DNA of 64,000 nucleotides, from contig NZ_JXQQ01000119.1 in assembly GCF_000834655.1 (NCBI RefSeq), positions 1 through 64,000 on the forward strand. The letters run 5' to 3'. Below, one piece after another: positions 26,320 to 34,817 of the stretch. The notes beneath the pieces were generated by a model. It did not search any database. It had not been told where the DNA came from and worked only from the letters and a program-made list of their open reading frames with translations. This DNA comes from Variovorax paradoxus. Lineage in GTDB: Bacteria > Pseudomonadota > Gammaproteobacteria > Burkholderiales > Burkholderiaceae_C. How positions within the stretch are numbered: the stretch's first letter is position 1; every line of letters begins with the position of its first letter. A program made the position numbers and the translations under genes.

Positions 26320-26903
26320 AAAAAATCAAACTCGCACTTCTGACGGTAGCTTTGGCCAGCAGCTCGATGGCCGCCATGGCCCAGGACAAGGCCACGCTGA
26401 TCAAGCAGTTCATCGACATCCAGCGCCCCGGCATCGAATCGCTGGCGCGCGGCCTGGTCGAGCAGTCGAGTGCCCCGATCGCGCAAGCCGGCTCGCAATA
26501 CCTGCAGACGCAAGTGCCTGAAGCCAAGCGCGAATCCGCTGCCAAGGCCGCCGACGCCGAGCTCAAGAAGTACTTCGACGACGCCTACCCCCTGGTGCGC
26601 GACAAGGCCGTGCAACTGGCGCCTGGCGCCCTGACCCCGCTGCTCGAGCAGAACTTCAGCGAAGACGAACTCAAGCAGTTGCTCGCCTGGATCAACTCCC
26701 CCCTCAGCAAGAAGTACCAAGACCTGAACCCGAAGATGCAGACCGCGTTGACGGAAAAGCTGGTCGCCGAGACCCGCGGTTCCATCGAGCCCAAGATGCG
26801 CGCACTCGACACCAACGTGGCCAAGGCCCTCGGCGCTCCGACCGACGGCGGCCAAGGTTCCGCTCCCGCCAAGGCGCCGGCCAAGGCACCCGCCAAGAAG
26901 TAA
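26316..26903 (+). CDS. Secreted DUF2059-domain protein
   Basis: A 195-residue protein starting with GTG that overlaps the gyrA stop (GTGA); GGAG lies upstream. Signal peptide of about 22 residues (LLTVALASSSMAAMAQ). The middle is a helical DUF2059 domain with LLEQNFSEDELKQLLAWINSP near residue 110. The tail is Lys/Ala/Pro-rich (AKAPAKAPAKK). It should be periplasmic. Its place between gyrA and serC is typical for this bacterial group. Function not established for the family. Confidence 0.85.
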   Translation: MKKIKLALLTVALASSSMAAMAQDKATLIKQFIDIQRPGIESLARGLVEQSSAPIAQAGSQYLQTQVPEAKRESAAKAADAELKKYFDDAYPLVRDKAVQLAPGALTPLLEQNFSEDELKQLLAWINSPLSKKYQDLNPKMQTALTEKLVAETRGSIEPKMRALDTNVAKALGAPTDGGQGSAPAKAPAKAPAKK

Positions 26904-26909
26904 AGCAAC

Positions 26910-28040
26910 GTGACCCAGCAGCAGACGCCGGCCGGCAAGCGCCCCTACAACTTCTCGGCCGGTCCGGCTGCCATGCCGGAGGCGGTGCTTCGACGCGCCG
27001 CCGCCGAAATGCTCGACTGGCAGGGCAGCGGCATGAGCGTGATGGAGATGAGCCATCGCGGCAAGGAATTCGGCGCGATCTGCACGCAGGCCGAAGCCGA
27101 CATACGCACGCTGCTGGCCGTGCCCTCCCATTTCCACGTCCTGTTCATGCAGGGCGGCGGCCTTGGCGAAAACGCCATCGTGCCGATGAACCTGTCGCGC
27201 GGAAAGACCGCCGACTTCGTCATCACCGGCAGCTGGAGCATCAAGTCGCACAAGGAAGCGCAGCGCTATTGCACGGCTCGCGTGGCCGCGAGCAACGCCG
27301 ACGACCAGCACACGAAGCTGCCCGATCCCGCGACCTGGCAGCTCACCAAGGACGCCTCGTACGTGCACCTGTGCACCAACGAGACGATCAACGGCATCGA
27401 GTTCCAGCAGCTGCCCGACCTCGCCGCGCTCGGCAGCGATGCGCCGCTGGTCATCGATTTCTCGTCGCACGTGGCTTCGCGCAGCGTCGACTGGAGCCGC
27501 GTGGGCCTCGCTTTCGGCGGCGCCCAGAAGAACCTGGGCCCGGCGGGCCTCACGATCGTCGTCGTACGCGACGACCTCCTGGGCCACGCGTTGGAGATCT
27601 GCCCGAGCGCCTTCAACTACAAGATCGTTGCCGAGAACAATTCCATGTACAACACCCCGCCGACCTGGGGCATCTACATGGCGGGATTGACGTTCCAGTG
27701 GCTGCTTGAGCAGACCGAGGGCTCGCTCACCGGCGTGGCTGCGATGGAGCAGCGCAACATCGAGAAGGCTCGGCTGCTGTACGACTTCATCGACGGCTCC
27801 GACTTCTACGCCAACCGCATCGATCCGAGCTGCCGCTCACGCATGAACGTGCCGTTCTTCCTGGCCGACGAAGGCTGCAACGAAGCGTTCCTGGCCGGCG
27901 CACGCGAGGCCGGGCTGCTGCAACTCAAGGGCCACAAGTCGGTCGGCGGCATGCGCGCGAGCATCTACAACGCCATGCCGCTGGCAGGGGTGCAGGCCCT
28001 CGTGGGCTACATGCGAGAATTCGAGCGATCGCATGCCTAG
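26910..28040 (+). CDS. serC: Phosphoserine aminotransferase
   Basis: A 376-residue PLP enzyme (GTG start) converting 3-phosphohydroxypyruvate and glutamate to phosphoserine; it also serves pyridoxine synthesis. YNFSAGPAAMPEAVL opens the protein, and FMQGGGLGENAIVP and the PLP lysine in FGGAQKNLGPAG (Lys207) are clear. NNSMYNTPPTWGIY and HKSVGGMRASIYNAMP are family signatures. It begins seven bases after the DUF2059 gene and leads the serC - pheA - tyrA - aroA/cmk - rpsA series. hisC, often found in this cluster, is absent. Confidence 0.96.
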   Translation: MTQQQTPAGKRPYNFSAGPAAMPEAVLRRAAAEMLDWQGSGMSVMEMSHRGKEFGAICTQAEADIRTLLAVPSHFHVLFMQGGGLGENAIVPMNLSRGKTADFVITGSWSIKSHKEAQRYCTARVAASNADDQHTKLPDPATWQLTKDASYVHLCTNETINGIEFQQLPDLAALGSDAPLVIDFSSHVASRSVDWSRVGLAFGGAQKNLGPAGLTIVVVRDDLLGHALEICPSAFNYKIVAENNSMYNTPPTWGIYMAGLTFQWLLEQTEGSLTGVAAMEQRNIEKARLLYDFIDGSDFYANRIDPSCRSRMNVPFFLADEGCNEAFLAGAREAGLLQLKGHKSVGGMRASIYNAMPLAGVQALVGYMREFERSHA

Positions 28041-28065
28041 GCGCATGCCCTAGTTGCTCGCACCG

Positions 28066-29187
28066 ATGACCGCCTCCGCACCCACACCGCCCTCCTCCAA
28101 CTACAACTCCGAAAGCCTTGCCGATCTGCGCGTGCAGATCGACTCGCTCGACCAGCGCCTGCTGAGCCTGCTCAATGAGCGCGCTCACGTGGCCGAACTG
28201 GTCGGCGAGGTCAAGAAGCGCGAAGGCACGCCGTTCTTTCGCCCCGACCGCGTTGCCGCCGTCATCGACAAGATGCAAAAGAGCAATGGCGGCCCGCTCA
28301 AGGACCTCCACATTGCGGCCATCTGGCGCGAAATCATGTCGGCGTGCCTCGCACTCGAATCGCCGCAGCGCGTGGCCGTGCTCGGTCCCGAAGGCACCTT
28401 CTGCGAGCAGGCGGCCATCGAATACTTCGGCGGCGCCGCCGACCTGATCTACTGCGCCAGCTTCGACGAAGTCTTCCACGCCACTGCCGCGGGCAGCGCC
28501 CAGTACGGCGTGGTCGGTGTCGAAAACTCGACCGAAGGCGTGGTCACCCGTTCGCTCGACCTGTTCCTGCATTCGCCCACCCATGTCGTGGGCGAAGTCA
28601 GCCTGCTGGTGCGCCACCACCTGCTGCGCAGCGAAAACTCCCTCGAGGGCATCGAGGCCGTGCTTGCCCATCCGCAGGCGCTCGCGCAATGCCAGACCTG
28701 GCTGTCCAAGCATCTGCCCAATGCCGAGCGCCGCGCTGTCTCGAGCAACGCCGAAGGCGCGCGCCTCGCGGCCACCAATCCGGCCTGGGCCGGGCTCGCC
28801 GGCGAGCGCGCCGCCACGCGTTTCGGGCTGCATATCGTGGCGCACGCCATCCAGGACGATTCGTACAACCGCACCCGCTTCTCGGTGATCTGCCTGCCGC
28901 AGACGCTGGCCATGCCGCCGGCATCGGGCAAGGACTGCACGAGCCTGATCGTCTCGGTGCCGAACCGCCCCGGCGCGGTGCACGACCTGCTCGTGCCGCT
29001 GAAGGCCAACAACGTGTCGATGACGCGCTTCGAATCGCGCCCCGCGCGCACCGGCCAGTGGGAGTACTACTTCTACATCGACCTGGACGGCCACCCCTCG
29101 CAGCCCAACGTGGCAGCGGCACTAGCCGAACTGCGCGGCCTCTGCGCGTTCTACAAGGTGCTTGGCGCCTACCCCGTCAAAGCCTGA
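28066..29187 (+). CDS. pheA: Chorismate mutase/prephenate dehydratase (P-protein)
   Basis: A 373-residue bifunctional enzyme of phenylalanine synthesis. The AroQ chorismate mutase domain covers about residues 20-105 (LRVQIDSLDQRLLSLLNERA). The prephenate dehydratase domain (about 108-285) contains GPEGTFCEQAAIEYFG, GVVGVENSTEGVVTRSLDL and YNRTRFSVI with the conserved TRF. A C-terminal ACT domain (about 293-370, TSLIVSVPNRPGAVHDLL, then SRPARTG) gives feedback control by phenylalanine. ATG 28066 is preferred over an in-frame TTG 12 bases upstream. Confidence 0.96.
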   Translation: MTASAPTPPSSNYNSESLADLRVQIDSLDQRLLSLLNERAHVAELVGEVKKREGTPFFRPDRVAAVIDKMQKSNGGPLKDLHIAAIWREIMSACLALESPQRVAVLGPEGTFCEQAAIEYFGGAADLIYCASFDEVFHATAAGSAQYGVVGVENSTEGVVTRSLDLFLHSPTHVVGEVSLLVRHHLLRSENSLEGIEAVLAHPQALAQCQTWLSKHLPNAERRAVSSNAEGARLAATNPAWAGLAGERAATRFGLHIVAHAIQDDSYNRTRFSVICLPQTLAMPPASGKDCTSLIVSVPNRPGAVHDLLVPLKANNVSMTRFESRPARTGQWEYYFYIDLDGHPSQPNVAAALAELRGLCAFYKVLGAYPVKA

Positions 29188-29201
29188 GCCGGACAAGCAC
29201 G

Positions 29202-30095
29202 ATGTTCGAGCAACTGGGATTGATCGGCTGCGGCCTCATGGGCGGCTCCTTTGCGCTCGCGCTCAAGCGCGCGAAGCTGGTGAAACGCGTGGTCGGCTAC
29301 AGCAAGTCGCCCTCCACCACCGAGCGGGCGCGCCAGCTCGGCGTAATCGACGTGGCGGCGCCTTCCGCGCTGCTGGCGGTATCGGGCGCCGACCTGGTTC
29401 TGCTCGCCGTGCCGGTCGCCGCCTCGGAGGCCATGTTCAAGGCGATCCGCCACGGCATCTCGAGCGACACGCTGGTGATGGACGTCGGCTCGACCAAGGG
29501 CGACGTGATCGAGGCCGCACGCAACGGCCTGCAAAAGCAGTTCGCGAACTTCGTGCCGGCCCATCCGATCGCCGGCAAGGAAGTCTCTGGCATCGAGCAC
29601 GCCGAAGCCTCGCTCTTCACCGGCCGTCAGGTCGTTCTGACGCCGGTCAAGGCCACGCTGCGCTCGAACGTGCAGCGCGCCTCGCAGGTGTGGAGCGGCA
29701 TCGGCGCCAACGTGGTCACGATGACGCACGAGGAGCACGACGCCTCCTTTGCCGCCGTGAGCCACCTGCCCCACTTGCTCGCCTTCGCGTACACCAACGC
29801 GCTCACTGCGCAGCCGCAGGGCGACCGTTTCCTCAGCCTCGCTGGGCCGGGCTTTCGCGACTTCTCGCGCATCGCCGCCAGCGACCCTGTCATGTGGCGC
29901 GACGTGCTGCTCGCCAACCGTGAACAGGTGCTGCTGCAGTCCCAGGCCTTCCGCAAGGCGCTGGACGATCTCGAGGCGCTCATGACCGCGGGCGACCTGC
30001 AGGGGCTGGAGCAATCCATCGCCGCCGCAAGCAAGGCGCGCGCCGCCTGGAGGCCGAACGCGAGCACCGACGCCTCGGCCCAGCAGGACAGCTGA
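29202..30095 (+). CDS. tyrA: Prephenate dehydrogenase
   Basis: A 297-residue NAD-dependent enzyme of tyrosine synthesis. The Rossmann motif GLIGCGLMGGSFALAL is at the N-terminus, DVGSTKGDVI follows near residue 90, and VPAHPIAGKEVSG holds the catalytic His. SHLPHLLAFAY and FLSLAGPGFRDFSRIAASD belong to the helical dimerisation domain. There is no ACT domain and no fused mutase. The gene is 14 bases from pheA and one base separates its stop from the next ATG. Confidence 0.94.
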   Translation: MFEQLGLIGCGLMGGSFALALKRAKLVKRVVGYSKSPSTTERARQLGVIDVAAPSALLAVSGADLVLLAVPVAASEAMFKAIRHGISSDTLVMDVGSTKGDVIEAARNGLQKQFANFVPAHPIAGKEVSGIEHAEASLFTGRQVVLTPVKATLRSNVQRASQVWSGIGANVVTMTHEEHDASFAAVSHLPHLLAFAYTNALTAQPQGDRFLSLAGPGFRDFSRIAASDPVMWRDVLLANREQVLLQSQAFRKALDDLEALMTAGDLQGLEQSIAAASKARAAWRPNASTDASAQQDS

Positions 30096-30096
30096 C

Positions 30097-32118
30097 ATGT
30101 TCTCGACCGCCTTCCTCGACCTCCCGCCCCTCGTGGGCGCTGCCGGCACAGTCCGGCTGCCGGGCTCCAAGAGCATTTCCAACCGCGTGCTGCTGCTGGC
30201 CGCGCTCGCGAGCGGCACCACCACGATCCACGACCTGCTCGACTCGGACGACACGCGCGTGATGCTCGACGCCCTGCGCGCACTCGGCTGCGGCATCCAG
30301 CCCGCGGGGAACACGCTGCAGATCACCGGCCTCGGCGGGCAATTGACGCCCAGCGAAACGCTGCTGCCCCTCTTCCTCGGCAATGCCGGCACCGCCATGC
30401 GCCCGCTGACGGCTGCGCTATCGCTGCTCGGCGGCGAGTTCGAGCTGAGCGGCGTGCCGCGCATGCACGAACGGCCGATCGGCGACCTGGTCGATGCGCT
30501 CACCCAGCTCGGCTGCAACATCGACTATCTCGGCAACCCGGGCTATCCGCCGCTGCGCATCCATCCGGTCGACCACGACGACCTGGCACTCCATGCACCG
30601 ATCCGCGTGCGCGGCGACGTCTCGAGCCAGTTCCTCACGGCCCTGCTGCTGGCGCTGCCGCTTGCGGCACGCAACGACATCGTGATCGAGGTGATCGGCG
30701 AGCTGATTTCCAAGCCCTACATCGAGATCACGCTCAACCTGCTCGCGCGCTTCGGCATCACGGTGCGGCGCGACGGCTGGGAGCGCTTCACCATCCCCGC
30801 CGGCAGCAGCTACCGCTCGCCGGGCGACATCCACGTGGAGGCCGACGCCTCCTCCGCCAGCTATTTCATCGCACTGGGTGCCATCGCCTCGGGCGTGGCC
30901 GGAAAGCATGGCATCCGGATCGAGGGCGTGGGCGCCTATTCGATCCAGGGCGACATCCGCTTCATCGACGCCGCGCGGCAAATGGGCGCACAGGTCGACA
31001 GCGGCCCCAACTGGCTCGAAGTGCGCCGCGGCGCCTGGCCGCTCAAGGCCATCGACCTGGACGCGAACCACATCCCCGACGCGGCGATGACGCTCGCCGT
31101 CATGGCGGTCTACGCCGATGGTCCCAGCACGCTGCGCAACATCGCCAGCTGGCGCGTCAAGGAAACCGACCGCATCGACGCCATGGCCAACGAGCTGAAG
31201 AAGCTCGGCGCCAAGGTCGAGGCCGGGCCCGACTTCATTCGCGTGCATCCGCTCGCGCAGGGCGGCTGGTTGCCAGCCAGCATCCGCACCTACGACGACC
31301 ATCGGGTCGCCATGTGCTTCTCGCTCGCGGCCTTCAACCCGGCCGGCGTGCCGGTGCGCATCCTCGAGCCGCACTGCGTTGCAAAGACCTTCCCCGATTA
31401 CTTCGAAACCCTGTTCTCGGTCGCCGAGGCCGCCGAGGTGCCGGTGATCTGCATCGACGGCCCGACCGCCTCGGGCAAGGGCACGCTTGCGGCCGAAGTG
31501 GCGCGCCTCCTGGGCTACCACTACCTGGATTCGGGCTCGCTCTACCGCGTGACCGGCCTGGCCATGCGCCGCGCCGGGCTCAGCGCAGATGCGCAGCACG
31601 AGGCGCAGATCGCCGCCCTGGCGTCCGCCCTGCCCCTGCAGTTCACCGAGGGCAAGGTGATGCTCGACGGCGAAGACGTGAGCGACGAGATCCGCACGGA
31701 AGCAGCCGGCATGGACGCCTCCCGCGTCTCCACCCTGCCGGCGGTTCGCGAGGCGCTCCTGGCGCTTCAGCAGCGCTTTCGCCAGCTCCCAGGCCTGGTG
31801 GCCGACGGCCGCGACATGGGCACGGTGATCTTTCCGGATGCCGCCCTGAAGGTCTTCCTCACGGCCAGCGCCGCCCAGAGGGCGGAACGGCGCCATAAGC
31901 AGTTGATTTCAAAGGGTATTTCGACTACACTCGACAGTCTTCGCTCCGACTTGGAAGCACGCGACGCCCGGGACTCCTCCCGCAGCGTCGCGCCTCTGAA
32001 GGCGGCGCAGGACGCCCGCCATCTCGACAACTCCCAACTGTCCATTGAGCAATCGATCGATACGGTGTTGGACTGGTGGCAGGAAATTCAACCGTTCAAG
32101 CTCGCTCGATCGGTTTGA
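30097..32118 (+). CDS. aroA-cmk: EPSP synthase fused to cytidylate kinase
   Basis: A 673-residue fusion. Residues 1-447 are 3-phosphoshikimate 1-carboxyvinyltransferase (sixth step of the shikimate pathway): LPGSKSISNRVLLLAALA, FLGNAGTAMRPLTAAL, and WRVKETDRI with TYDDHRVAMCFSLAA. The LGNAGTAMRPL form is that of glyphosate-sensitive class I enzymes. Residues 448-673 are cytidylate kinase: the P-loop GPTASGKGTLAAE, YLDSGSLYR, and VADGRDMGTVIFPDA. The reading frame is open throughout with no frameshift or internal stop. In most relatives aroA and cmk are adjacent separate genes; here they form one polypeptide directly before rpsA. Confidence 0.95.
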   Translation: MFSTAFLDLPPLVGAAGTVRLPGSKSISNRVLLLAALASGTTTIHDLLDSDDTRVMLDALRALGCGIQPAGNTLQITGLGGQLTPSETLLPLFLGNAGTAMRPLTAALSLLGGEFELSGVPRMHERPIGDLVDALTQLGCNIDYLGNPGYPPLRIHPVDHDDLALHAPIRVRGDVSSQFLTALLLALPLAARNDIVIEVIGELISKPYIEITLNLLARFGITVRRDGWERFTIPAGSSYRSPGDIHVEADASSASYFIALGAIASGVAGKHGIRIEGVGAYSIQGDIRFIDAARQMGAQVDSGPNWLEVRRGAWPLKAIDLDANHIPDAAMTLAVMAVYADGPSTLRNIASWRVKETDRIDAMANELKKLGAKVEAGPDFIRVHPLAQGGWLPASIRTYDDHRVAMCFSLAAFNPAGVPVRILEPHCVAKTFPDYFETLFSVAEAAEVPVICIDGPTASGKGTLAAEVARLLGYHYLDSGSLYRVTGLAMRRAGLSADAQHEAQIAALASALPLQFTEGKVMLDGEDVSDEIRTEAAGMDASRVSTLPAVREALLALQQRFRQLPGLVADGRDMGTVIFPDAALKVFLTASAAQRAERRHKQLISKGISTTLDSLRSDLEARDARDSSRSVAPLKAAQDARHLDNSQLSIEQSIDTVLDWWQEIQPFKLARSV

Positions 32119-32339
32119 AGTGCAGCTCTTCAAGTCCGCTTGAAGGGCTCGCGCCAACCGGGTTGTCCGGATGGCGCATACCGCTCCAGCAGGCTCTTAT
32201 CGCGCGACAGCGCACCGGCCTTCTGGTTGTTCAACCAACCCGGGCACCAGCCCACAAAACCGCCGTCTCCAGATCTACAGCAGCCGCACGCAATTTCGCA
32301 AGAGCGCCTGCCAACCCTGCCTGACGGAAGGAACCATAA
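32119..32339 (+). promoter_or_regulatory. Leader region of rpsA
   Basis: A 221-base stretch without a gene between the aroA-cmk stop and rpsA. It ends with GGAAGGAACC, a strong ribosome binding site. An untranslated leader of this size fits an rpsA-specific promoter and S1 autoregulation, which is known in enterobacteria; no definite element can be picked out here. Confidence 0.4.
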
Positions 32340-34028
32340 ATGTCTGAATCTTTTGCCGACCTATTCGAAGAGTCCCTGAAGCGTTCCGAAATGCGCACCG
32401 GCGAGGTCATCACGGCCGAAGTCGTGCGCGTCGAACACAACCACGTCGTCGTCAACGCCGGTCTGAAGTCCGAAGCGTATGTGCCGATCGAGGAGTTCAA
32501 GAACGACAAGGGCGAACTCGAAGTCCAGGCCGGCGATTTCGTTTCCGTTGCCATCGGCAGCGTTGAAAACGGCTACGGCGACACCATCCTCTCGCGCGAC
32601 ACCGCCAAGCGCCTCGCTTCGTGGCTCGCCCTCGAAAAGGCCCTGGAATCGGGCGACTTCGTCACCGGCACCACCAGCGGCAAGGTCAAGGGCGGTCTCA
32701 CGGTCCTGGTCAACGGCATCCGCGCATTCCTGCCCGGCTCGCTGATCGACACGCGTCCGATCAAGGACCTGACCCCGTACGAAAACAAGACCCTCGAATT
32801 CAAGGTCATCAAGCTCGACCGCAAGCGCAACAACGTCGTGCTGTCGCGCCGTGCCGTGGTCGAAGCCAGCATGGGCGAAGAACGCGCCAAGCTGATGGAA
32901 ACCCTGAAGGAAGGCGCTGTTGTCCGCGGCGTGGTCAAGAACATCACCGAATACGGTGCGTTCGTGGACCTGGGCGGCATTGACGGCCTGCTGCACATCA
33001 CCGACATGGCATGGCGCCGTGTCCGCCACCCGAGCGAAGTCGTTCAGGCCGGCCAGGAAATCACCGCCAAGATCCTCAAGTTCGACACCGAAAAGAACCG
33101 TGTCTCGCTGGGTCTGAAGCAAATGGGCGACGACCCGTGGATGGGCGTTTCGCGCCGCTACCCGCAATCGACCCGCCTGTTCGGCAAGGTCACGAACATT
33201 GCCGACTACGGCGCGTTCGTCGAACTCGAACCTGGCATCGAAGGCCTGGTGCACGTCTCCGAAATGGACTGGACCAACAAGAACATCGCTCCGAACAAGA
33301 TCGTCTCGCTGGGCGACGAAGTCGAAGTCATGGTCCTGGAAATCGACGAAGACAAGCGCCGCATCAGCCTGGGCATGAAGCAGTGCAAGGCCAACCCGTG
33401 GCAAGAGTTCGCGCAGAACACCAAGCGCGGCGACCGCGTCAAGGGCCCGATCAAGTCGATCACCGACTTCGGCGTGTTCGTGGGCCTGGCTGCCGGCATC
33501 GACGGCCTGGTTCACCTCTCGGACCTCTCGTGGAACGAAGCCGGCGAAACCGCCGTTCGCAACTACAAGAAGGGCCAAGAAGTCGAAGCGATCGTGCTGG
33601 CAGTCGACGTCGACCGCGAGCGCATCTCGCTGGGCATCAAGCAGCTCGACAGCGACCCGTTCACCACGTTCACCACCGTGAACGACAAGGGCCAGATCGT
33701 GACCGGCAAGGTCAAGACGGTTGACGCCCGCGGCGCTGAAATCGACCTGGGCGAAGACATCATCGGCTACCTGCGTGCTTCGGAAATCTCGCGCGACCGC
33801 GTCGAAGATGCCCGCAACGTGCTCAAGGAAGGCGACGAAGTCACCGCCATCGTCGTGAACGTGGATCGCAAGACCCGCAACATCCAGCTGTCCATCAAGC
33901 AGAAGGACATGGTCGACGAACAAGGCGCCATGGCCAACCTGAGCCAGCAGTCGGCACGCGAAAACGCGGGCACGACGAGCCTGGGCGCCCTGCTGCGCGC
34001 CAAGCTCGACAACAACGACAGCAAGTAA
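32340..34028 (+). CDS. rpsA: 30S ribosomal protein S1
   Basis: A 562-residue protein with six S1 (OB-fold) repeats. Each of the later repeats carries the KxxGxVxxIxxYGAFVxL pattern, e.g. GVVKNITEYGAFVDLGG, GKVTNIADYGAFVELEP and GPIKSITDFGVFVGLAA. It binds mRNA on the small subunit and helps initiation. The N-terminal ESFADLFEESLK, which docks to S2, is present. The codon usage is noticeably biased towards a few codons, as expected for an abundant protein. A strong terminator follows. Confidence 0.97.
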   Translation: MSESFADLFEESLKRSEMRTGEVITAEVVRVEHNHVVVNAGLKSEAYVPIEEFKNDKGELEVQAGDFVSVAIGSVENGYGDTILSRDTAKRLASWLALEKALESGDFVTGTTSGKVKGGLTVLVNGIRAFLPGSLIDTRPIKDLTPYENKTLEFKVIKLDRKRNNVVLSRRAVVEASMGEERAKLMETLKEGAVVRGVVKNITEYGAFVDLGGIDGLLHITDMAWRRVRHPSEVVQAGQEITAKILKFDTEKNRVSLGLKQMGDDPWMGVSRRYPQSTRLFGKVTNIADYGAFVELEPGIEGLVHVSEMDWTNKNIAPNKIVSLGDEVEVMVLEIDEDKRRISLGMKQCKANPWQEFAQNTKRGDRVKGPIKSITDFGVFVGLAAGIDGLVHLSDLSWNEAGETAVRNYKKGQEVEAIVLAVDVDRERISLGIKQLDSDPFTTFTTVNDKGQIVTGKVKTVDARGAEIDLGEDIIGYLRASEISRDRVEDARNVLKEGDEVTAIVVNVDRKTRNIQLSIKQKDMVDEQGAMANLSQQSARENAGTTSLGALLRAKLDNNDSK

Positions 34029-34039
34029 GCTGAGCCAGA

Positions 34040-34077
34040 AGACAGAGCAGGCCCTGGGGCCGCTCTGTCTTTTTTTT
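34040..34077 (+). terminator. Rho-independent terminator of rpsA
   Basis: AGACAGAGC and GCTCTGTCT form a 9-pair stem with further GGCC/GGCC pairing inside, followed by eight T residues. It lies 11 bases after the rpsA stop and before ihfB. Confidence 0.95.
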
Positions 34078-34103
34078 CGTCCACGTTTTCTGCACTGGCC
34101 TTT

Positions 34104-34427
34104 ATGACCCGCTCTGACCTCGTCGAAGAACTCGCAGCGCGCTTTGCGCAACTCACGCACCGCGATGCCGAGTACGCCGTCAAGACCATCCTGGACGCGA
34201 TGAGCGACGCGCTGGTGCGCGGGCACCGCATCGAGATCCGCGGGTTCGGCAGCTTCTCGGTCAACCGGCGTCCGCCGCGCATCGGGCGCAATCCGCGTTC
34301 GGGCGAGAGCGTGCAGATCCCCGAAAAGCGGGTGCCGCATTTCAAGCCGGGCAAGGCCTTGCGCGAGGCCGTCGACGCAAAGACGGCCGAGCTCGACGCC
34401 AAGGAAGCCAAGGTCCGCAAGGCCTGA
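34104..34427 (+). CDS. ihfB: Integration host factor subunit beta
   Basis: A 107-residue HU/IHF-family DNA-bending protein. MTRSDLVEELAARFAQL starts the helical body, and IEIRGFGSFSVNRRPPRIGRNPRSGE contains the beta-ribbon arm with the proline that intercalates into DNA. The C-terminal 10 residues are Lys/Glu-rich, slightly longer than in E. coli. With IhfA it bends DNA, which is needed for many sigma-54 promoters such as those in this window. Position directly after rpsA is conserved. Confidence 0.95.
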   Translation: MTRSDLVEELAARFAQLTHRDAEYAVKTILDAMSDALVRGHRIEIRGFGSFSVNRRPPRIGRNPRSGESVQIPEKRVPHFKPGKALREAVDAKTAELDAKEAKVRKA

Positions 34428-34475
34428 GCGCCTGATGGCTGCAACCTTAGAATCGTCCCGCCAACGGGAACGTGC

Positions 34476-34817
34476 ATGAAATACCTCCTGTGGCTGCTCA
34501 AGGCAGCCATTTTTTTTACGCTCTTCGCCTTCGCGCTGAACAACCAGCACGACGCGACCGTCTATTTCTTCTTCGGCACCCACTGGCGCGCACCGCTGGT
34601 GCTCGTCGTGCTCGCGGCGTTCGCCGGCGGGCTCGTGGTGGGCGCCTTGGGCATGCTGCCGGGCTGGTGGAAACACCGCGCCGCCGCAGCGGCCCAGGGC
34701 CCCTCGGCGACCGAAGCCATCTCCACAACCACCGCACCGACGGCCGTGACTGCCCAAGCAGCGGCGCCGTCCATCTCCGCCACCGACCTTCCCGCCGTAC
34801 GTCAACATGGACTTTGA
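34476..34817 (+). CDS. lapA: LapA-family inner-membrane protein
   Basis: A 113-residue protein with two hydrophobic helices (about residues 5-22 and 40-62) separated by the short NNQHDATVYFFFGTHWRAP segment typical of LapA (YciS). The C-terminal part is a Thr/Ala-rich soluble tail. In enterobacteria LapA works with LapB in controlling LpxC and lipopolysaccharide assembly. It overlaps the start of lapB by 11 bases. Confidence 0.9.
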   Translation: MKYLLWLLKAAIFFTLFAFALNNQHDATVYFFFGTHWRAPLVLVVLAAFAGGLVVGALGMLPGWWKHRAAAAAQGPSATEAISTTTAPTAVTAQAAAPSISATDLPAVRQHGL

